A DNA stretch of 7,406 nt, from contig JALRDC010000049.1 of NCBI GenBank assembly GCA_023262245.1, positions 1 through 7,406 of the forward strand, read 5' to 3'. This DNA comes from Flavobacteriaceae bacterium (lineage in GTDB: Bacteria > Bacteroidota > Bacteroidia > Flavobacteriales > Flavobacteriaceae). Positions 6,520 through 7,406 of this stretch are shown piece by piece. The notes under the pieces are model-generated. The model saw nothing but the letters and a program-made list of their open reading frames with translations. It made no database searches and was not told where the DNA came from. A program made the position numbers and the translations under genes. How positions within the stretch are numbered: position 1 is the stretch's first letter; each line of letters starts with the position of its first letter.

Positions 6520-7406
6520 CGTGTGAGATAAATCCACCCTTGATAATCTATTCGACCGTCATTTTCTAAATCCAACATAAAATAATAACTCCCCTCTGGC
6601 AGTTGTTGTCCTCTTATATCGGAGGGCCAAGTGTTTTGATAATTTCTTTTTGAATACTGCAAACTACCTGTTTTTGTATAAATGGATAAATTGCTATTAG
6701 GATAAGTAGTTATTTTTAAAATGGAAAAATAATCATTGATTCCATCGCCATTATCTGAGACAAACTGATTGTATAAGATTTTGTCATAGCTATAGGGATT
6801 AGGATCTATACTGTCTTGAATCGCATCATTATCCTTATCCAAATCTAGGCAATCAGGGATTCCATCTTGATCAAAATCAGGACTAAGAGAATTAGCATCT
6901 TTAGGGTTTGAACCACAAGCAATTTCAGCTTCATCTGTCTGACCATCATTATCATCATCCAGATCACACAGATCTCCGAGTAAATCTTGGTCAAAGTCTT
7001 CTTGGTTAGGATTTTCTATATCTGGACATACATCACATAAATCCCCTACGCCATCCAGGTCGCGATCCTCTTGTGCTTCATTAGCTATAAGGATACAGTT
7101 ATCACAAGCATCACCTATCCCATCTTCATCTATGTCGGATTGATCCGGATTTGAAACATCCGGGCAATTGTCAATAATAGGGATTGGAAAACCAATAGCA
7201 AAGGGAACCCCATCTCCATCTTCATCTAAATTGGGAAATTCATTAATATTTAAAGGGTTGGTATTGAAAGCGATTTCAATTTCATCTTCATAACCATCAG
7301 CATCATCGTCGCTGTCTAAACAATCTGGAATACCGTCGCTATCTGTATCAAGAGCCGTTTCGGTATTGTCTAAAGGATCGGAATCACAAGCCAATTCTAC
7401 AGCGTC
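6516..7406 (-). CDS. C-terminal part of a secreted thrombospondin type 3 repeat protein with a T9SS type B sorting domain
   Basis: Only the last 296 residues are present; the frame runs open through the right edge (DAVELACDSD at the edge), so the gene starts outside the window. Residues from about 19 to 204 are Asp-rich TSP3-type repeats of the form DxDxDGxxDxxD, with cysteines and linkers such as DNCPDVSNPDQSD and DVCPDIENPNQED. These bind Ca2+ and form stiff stalks. The final 90 or so residues (about 209-296) match the gliding-motility-associated C-terminal domain (CHU_C, TIGR04131). Visible parts are NGDGINDYFSI, the TYPNSNLSIYTKTGSLQY strand region, NTWPSD, LPEGSYYFMLDL and the terminal GWIYLTR. 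This is a type B T9SS signal, so the protein should cross the outer membrane and be released or held on the surface. The missing N-terminal part would carry the functional domain, often an adhesin or enzyme. The TAA stop overlaps that of the isomerase. Confidence 0.92.
   Translation of the reverse strand, partial: DAVELACDSDPLDNTETALDTDSDGIPDCLDSDDDADGYEDEIEIAFNTNPLNINEFPNLDEDGDGVPFAIGFPIPIIDNCPDVSNPDQSDIDEDGIGDACDNCILIANEAQEDRDLDGVGDLCDVCPDIENPNQEDFDQDLLGDLCDLDDDNDGQTDEAEIACGSNPKDANSLSPDFDQDGIPDCLDLDKDNDAIQDSIDPNPYSYDKILYNQFVSDNGDGINDYFSILKITTYPNSNLSIYTKTGSLQYSKRNYQNTWPSDIRGQQLPEGSYYFMLDLENDGRIDYQGWIYLTR
6795..7352 (-). repeat. Thrombospondin type 3 calcium-binding repeat region
   Basis: The minus strand encodes a run of Asp-rich units (DTDSDGIPDCLD, DIDEDGIGDACD, DRDLDGVGDLCD, DFDQDLLGDLCD, DFDQDGIPDCLD) separated by short Cys-Pro or EIA-NPL linkers. 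The units are similar in protein but have diverged in DNA, so this is an old array and not a recent tandem duplication. One unit has Leu where the loop Gly is expected (DFDQDLLGD, residues 137-145), which probably weakens that Ca2+ site. Confidence 0.8.

Noticed and set aside
6795..7352. Regularly repeated short motifs that might suggest a CRISPR array or recent tandem repeat
   Set aside because: The repetition is at protein level only, in a continuous reading frame encoding TSP3 repeats; the DNA units differ and vary in spacing.
7392..7394. TTG start for the TSP3 protein
   Set aside because: The reading frame continues to the right edge with repeat-like residues (DAVELACDSD), so this is an internal leucine codon.
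1..7406. Defence system, phage or mobile element
   Set aside because: No integrase, transposase, toxin-antitoxin, nuclease-helicase or terminal inverted repeats are visible; the EEP gene has a signal peptide and fits exported hydrolases and not a defence nuclease.

Overview
The window looks like chromosomal DNA of a Bacteroidota bacterium, most likely of the family Flavobacteriaceae. The DNA is AT-rich and starts lack clear Shine-Dalgarno sequences. The rightmost protein ends in a gliding-motility-type C-terminal domain (T9SS type B sorting domain), which is confined to this phylum. Several proteins are of types common in flavobacterial genomes (DUF2911, secreted EEP hydrolase, 'RRxFL' TIM-barrel isomerase). 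Genus and species cannot be read from the sequence.

Layout from left to right. (1) Plus strand, 1-1789: the 3' part of an exported SGNH/GDSL esterase gene overlaps by ATGA a complete GH33-type sialidase lipoprotein gene. (2) Minus strand, 4550-1803: an exported M20 amidohydrolase of the allantoate amidohydrolase/N-carbamoyl-amino-acid hydrolase type is followed almost without a gap by an exported endonuclease/exonuclease/phosphatase-fold hydrolase. After 64 bp comes a DUF2911 protein, which converges on the sialidase. (3) Plus strand, 4666-6519: an exported CE1/esterase-D-like alpha/beta hydrolase, then a twin-arginine-type sugar phosphate isomerase/epimerase-like TIM barrel. (4) Minus strand, 7406-6516: the C-terminal part of a large secreted protein with thrombospondin type 3 calcium-binding repeats and a T9SS type B sorting domain. 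It overlaps the isomerase gene tail to tail by four bases.

All eight gene products appear to be exported: one lipoprotein, one T9SS cargo, one possible Tat substrate and five with ordinary Sec-type signal peptides (one of these cut by the window edge). Together they read as extracytoplasmic hydrolysis and scavenging functions. The SGNH esterase and sialidase form the most convincing functional pair, de-O-acetylation and release of terminal sialic acids. The other genes have recognisable folds but unproven substrates. I found no RNA genes, CRISPR arrays, insertion sequences or phage genes. No intergenic stretch exceeds about 115 bases. I did not find a clearly new multi-gene system; the points worth a second look are the sialidase pair, the exported M20/EEP pair, the isomerase with an altered metal site, and several small DNA structures.
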